A stretch of 64,000 nucleotides of DNA, taken from Powellomyces hirtus (Eukaryota > Chytridiomycota > Chytridiomycetes > Spizellomycetales > Powellomycetaceae). Under the pieces are notes generated by a model. It saw only the letters and a program-made list of their open reading frames with translations, ran no database searches and was not told the origin of the DNA. Position numbers and translations under genes: made by a program. Where the stretch lies: NCBI GenBank assembly GCA_025526995.1, contig JAHLKG010000016.1:186001-250000 (forward strand), read 5' to 3'. Positions 62,923-64,000 of the stretch are shown here, one piece after another. The stretch's first letter is position 1, and the number at the start of each line of letters is the position of its first letter.

Positions 62923-64000
62923 CTACGCCGCCGAACGTCGGTTGTAGGGCATGAACCGCCGTTCCTTTGTAGCGTTCTTCTTGCGGCGCTTCTCCAGCAG
63001 CTTCTCGACATCCTTTCCCTTCATAGACTTGTACTTCTCCACCAGCTCCATCTTCTTGATGTCGGCTAGAAGTGGATACAGGGGTTTCGTCAGCTTCTGC
63101 TACAGACAGGCATTCGATCTCAGCGCGCCAGATGCTCTTACATTGCTTCAGCTGCCATGGCTTCTTTCCTTGCTGCACCAACGCCGATTCCTTCTTCTTC
63201 CACTCTTTGATAAGCTCCTTCCGCTTGTCTTTGTTTTTGCGTGCTTGCATCCGGGAGGTCTATTCTCAGAGTGTGAGGTGGCATCTTCGACAGGAGGTAG
63301 CGGGTAAATCACTCATACCATGCTGGTCAGAGTTTGCTGAAGTATTTCCTTCTTCTCAGGATTCTTCTCTGTCACTATTTGTTTCCGAAGCATCTCTATC
63401 TCCGATTGTTCATAGTCGCGGAGAAAACCGTAGGAGCTATCAAACAGCCCTTCGTTGAGCTTGCCCGCCAAGGGATCGAAACGAGGATCACGTGTTTTCT
63501 AACGGTACCAATGTTGATAAGATATCGCAAGGCGGTCACCGCATAACGGTTGTCTTACCTTCTTCGGCAGCTCTATCACATCCCGTTTGCGGGTAACAGC
63601 TCGCTTCGAGGTCACTTCCACTGGCATATTCTTGTCCGCTCGTCGTGGCGGCCGCATTAGCTTCTTAGACCCCTTCTCCTCAGGGCCCGCGCTCTCTTTC
63701 GATTTGGCTGGGGCAGGTTTCTTTCTGTCACTTTCCTCTTCGCTGTTCTCGGGATCAGCGTCACCTGACGCTTTCATGCCCCGGAAATTAGCGTGGAACT
63801 TCTTCATGCCGACCTTTTGCTGGATTTCCATTAATTGGTCAAATGGAACGTCGGCAAGCTCTCGTCTTATTCTAGCCTGATAACCGAACAACCGCATGAT
63901 TAACCATCTTGCGATTATGTTCAGGGTTCCAAGGGAGCTTACGAGTTGTTTCTCATCAGCTTCTCCTTCGCTCTCGCCACTGTCGTCCTCGTCGTCCTGA
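62923..64000 (-). CDS. RRP36: Rrp36, pre-rRNA processing factor (5' end outside window)
   Basis: A nucleolar protein of the small-subunit processome required for early 18S rRNA cleavages (A0-A2). The window starts inside an acidic N-terminal exon (QDDEDDSGESEGEADEKQL). After an intron near 63876-63941 it reads ARIRRELADVPFDQLMEIQQ and KVGMKKFHANFRGMK. The central basic linker is Lys/Pro-rich. The conserved core RDVIELPKK-TRDPRFDPLAG is then followed by KLNEGLFDSSYGFLRDYEQS. The C-terminal helix has ILQQTLTSM-TSRMQARKNKD, KRKELIKEWKKKESALVQQG and KKPWQLKQ. The end is KKNATKERRFMPYNRRSAA, the family C-terminus (YMPYRR-type). Five exons visible. Only the first residues are missing. Confidence 0.92.

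Overview
The window is nuclear DNA of a zoosporic (flagellated) fungus, most likely a chytrid. Genes are dense on both strands. Most are split by short GT-AG introns of about 50-130 bp and code with the standard table. The fungal side shows in a Hom3-type aspartate kinase, a GPI-anchored Ecm33-like wall protein, Rix1-complex Ipi1, Rrp36 and Mcr1. The flagellar side shows in two dynein-arm assembly factors (DNAAF1 and DNAAF11), the tubulin-polyglutamylase subunit LRRC49 and a kinesin-2 motor, genes normally kept only by ciliated lineages. Species cannot be fixed from this sequence alone.

Layout. 1-5 kb: 5'-part of a MAP kinase kinase, an M18 aspartyl aminopeptidase, and an FHA plus HMG-box protein. 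5.9-9.3 kb: aspartate kinase and a winged-helix (GDS1-like) nuclear protein. 9.6-16.7 kb: DNAAF11, CCDC25/Jlp2 and LRRC49. 17-22.4 kb: TMEM86/YhhN membrane protein, Mcr1 and metaxin. 22.4-23.1 kb: simple repeats. 23.1-27.3 kb: a large disordered orphan protein and an intronless Old Yellow Enzyme. 27.9-33.3 kb: an LRR protein, an unrecognised nuclear-looking protein and a NASP-type histone chaperone. 33.7-36.9 kb: a proline-rich repeat wall protein and a diverged tandem duplication. 36.9-42.8 kb: kinesin-2 and acetoacetyl-CoA synthetase. 43.4-48.3 kb: an Ecm33-like wall protein and an alpha-arrestin. 48.5-51.1 kb: a small TPR protein head-to-head with DNAAF1. 51.2-59.7 kb: Ipi1/TEX10, RMI1 and a WNK kinase. 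60.9-64 kb: a MATE transporter and Rrp36 (5' end outside).

How they connect. DNAAF11 and DNAAF1 pre-assemble axonemal dynein arms in the cytoplasm, kinesin-2 drives anterograde intraflagellar transport, and LRRC49 supports tubulin polyglutamylation, so one 64 kb stretch holds several steps of flagellum building. Many neighbours are head-to-head with 150-350 bp between start codons, which suggests shared promoters: CCDC25/DNAAF11, Mcr1/metaxin, NASP/unknown, kinesin-2/AACS, DNAAF1/TPR and IPI1/RMI1. No prokaryotic features, CRISPR array, rRNA, confident tRNA or intact transposon was seen. Exon borders were read by eye from splice consensus and protein-family continuity. Gene ends and identities are firmer than individual splice sites.
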